Source of the DNA: an uncultured Verrucomicrobiales bacterium
Lineage (GTDB): Bacteria > Verrucomicrobiota > Verrucomicrobiia > Verrucomicrobiales > Akkermansiaceae
Assembly: GCA_937885815.1 (NCBI GenBank)
Contig: CALABM010000023.1
Span: 1-5,402, forward strand
DNA: 5,402 bases
Reading direction: 5' to 3'
The translations under genes were made by a program, and so were the position numbers. The notes under the pieces are model-generated. The model made no database searches. It was not told the DNA's origin and was given only the letters and a program-made list of their open reading frames with translations. Each line of letters starts with the position of its first letter. Position 1 is the first letter of the stretch. Shown here piece after piece: positions 5,063 to 5,402 of the stretch.

Positions 5063-5132
5063 AAGTATTGTTGCCTTATAATGGAGCAACATGTCAATTT
5101 AGTTTTTTTGAGTTTATACTTTTAGTAAAAGC

Positions 5133-5160
5133 TTGACAACAGCGTTAATTTTAGTATCAT
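5133..5160 (+). promoter_or_regulatory. Strong sigma-70-type promoter
   Basis: A perfect TTGACA (5133-5138) and TATCAT (5155-5160) are 16 bases apart, and the DNA before it is AT-rich (AGTTTTTTTGAGTTTATAC), as in promoters with an UP element. CTTTTAGTAAAAG, a small inverted repeat directly upstream of the -35 box, could be an operator. The predicted start is near 5167. No start codon with an ORF follows before the hairpin at 5205. Confidence 0.65.
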
Positions 5161-5166
5161 TTCCTC

Positions 5167-5251
5167 AGAAATCCACTACAGACAGTGTGACATTTCCAAG
5201 TTTCCGGAGCTTTCCCAACGGCGTAAAGGGAAAGCTCCGCTTCTTTTTTCG
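5167..5251 (+). ncRNA. Candidate small RNA of about 85 bases
   Basis: A near-consensus promoter (5133-5160) is followed at the right distance by a short non-coding stretch and a perfect terminator, with no ORF between. The RNA would have a small CACT/AGTG hairpin at about 5173-5186, an unpaired TGTGACATTTCCAAGTTTC stretch that could pair with targets, and the 12-base terminator stem. The alternative is a leader with an attenuator for a gene once located downstream, where only a broken nuclease fragment now lies. Confidence 0.4.
5205..5251 (+). terminator. Rho-independent terminator
   Basis: CGGAGCTTTCCC (5205-5216) pairs perfectly with GGGAAAGCTCCG (5228-5239) around an 11-base loop, followed by CTTCTTTTTTC. 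On the minus strand no T-run follows the stem, so it acts on plus-strand transcripts, most simply those from the promoter at 5133. Confidence 0.8.
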
Positions 5252-5257
5252 TCTTAA

Positions 5258-5402
5258 CCGAATCAGATAGTCATCATCGAGACCAAGGGCGACCATCTGG
5301 CCAACGAGGAGACTCTGGACAAGCTGCACTTGGGCAGAGCATGGCAGGAACAAGCCGGGCCGGGGTATCGCTATTTCCTCGTGTTCCAAGACAAGGATAT
5401 CA
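5258..5402 (+). pseudogene. Type III restriction endonuclease (Res)-like C-terminal fragment
   Basis: The plus frame reads PNQIVIIETKGDHLANEETL and then DKLHLGRAWQEQAGPGYRYF to the window edge. This resembles the C-terminal nuclease of type III restriction (Res) subunits and related DEAD-box helicase-nucleases, where the hydrophobic-strand-ETKG motif supplies the Glu and Lys of a PD-(D/E)xK active site, followed by a conserved LGxxW region. A TAA at 5255-5257 closes the frame just before the motif, so the helicase domains and the PD half of the nuclease are missing here. A neighbouring frame reads FFFRLNRIR just upstream and may be frameshifted remnant sequence. No start codon lies in the fragment; it is non-functional unless the reading continues from elsewhere. 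The right end is cut by the window. Confidence 0.6.

Larger units (their letters stand above)
4907..5257. other. Spacer between the operon and the nuclease fragment
   Basis: No intact gene is seen. The stretch holds the divergent operon promoter, partial repeat C, an AT-rich segment with a TGTTGC/GCAACA inverted repeat near 5068-5091 around a TATAAT, and the candidate small RNA unit. On the minus strand directly beside repeat C, a frame reads SAGLPPPAPKKEE and stops at 4963-4961, which looks like the tail of a lost gene but is too short to call. Confidence 0.5.

Noticed and set aside
5256..5267. AACCGAATCAGA matches the right arm of the hairpin at 2850-2861 in reverse complement
   Set aside because: A 12-base match of this kind is expected about by chance in a window of this size and has no extended similarity around it.
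5165..5389. Minus-strand ORF of 74 codons
   Set aside because: It overlaps both the plus-strand terminator hairpin and the ETKG-bearing nuclease frame, which is the more convincing coding signal.
1..5402. CRISPR array or complete insertion sequence
   Set aside because: The repeats are three, long and widely spaced, without regular spacers, and no intact transposase with inverted ends is present.

Overview
The window looks like an accessory, gene-poor stretch of a bacterial chromosome with moderate GC genes set in AT-rich spacers. Start codons carry almost no Shine-Dalgarno sequences, and three of the four promoters end within about 0 to 20 bases of a start codon. The general look of the lipoprotein and integrase remnants reminds me of Verrucomicrobiota, perhaps an Akkermansia-like gut bacterium. 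That assignment is a low-confidence guess from style, not from a marker gene.

Layout, left to right: copy A of a dispersed repeat (1-143); a decayed 3' end of a tyrosine recombinase gene on the minus strand (220-366); a promoter, a short hydrophobic signal ORF (400-537) and a DUF1963/YwqG-like gene (546-1274) in a different frame, closed by a strong terminator; a second decayed 3' end of the same kind of recombinase (1344-1544, minus strand); a promoter and a lipoprotein gene of unknown function (1718-2422) closed by a terminator; about 500 bases of hairpin-rich spacer; repeat copy B (2931-3080) with a 32-codon ORF; a two-gene minus-strand operon of unknown function (3118-4906) with its own promoter; a partial repeat copy C (5003-5062); a consensus-like promoter followed within about 85 bases by a perfect hairpin and T-tract, which is a candidate small RNA; and a 5'-truncated fragment of a type III restriction endonuclease-like nuclease running off the right edge.

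The pattern suggests a patchwork built by insertion and decay. The repeat copies divide the window into blocks, each holding one transcription unit. Both plus-strand genes sit immediately behind a recombinase remnant lying in the opposite direction, so their promoters now lie at or just beyond the broken recombinase ends. Three of the four larger proteins have a signal peptide or membrane segments (if the frameshifted 5' end is counted for the DUF1963 gene), hinting at envelope roles, but no pathway can be named. No complete mobile element, tRNA, rRNA or CRISPR array is present.
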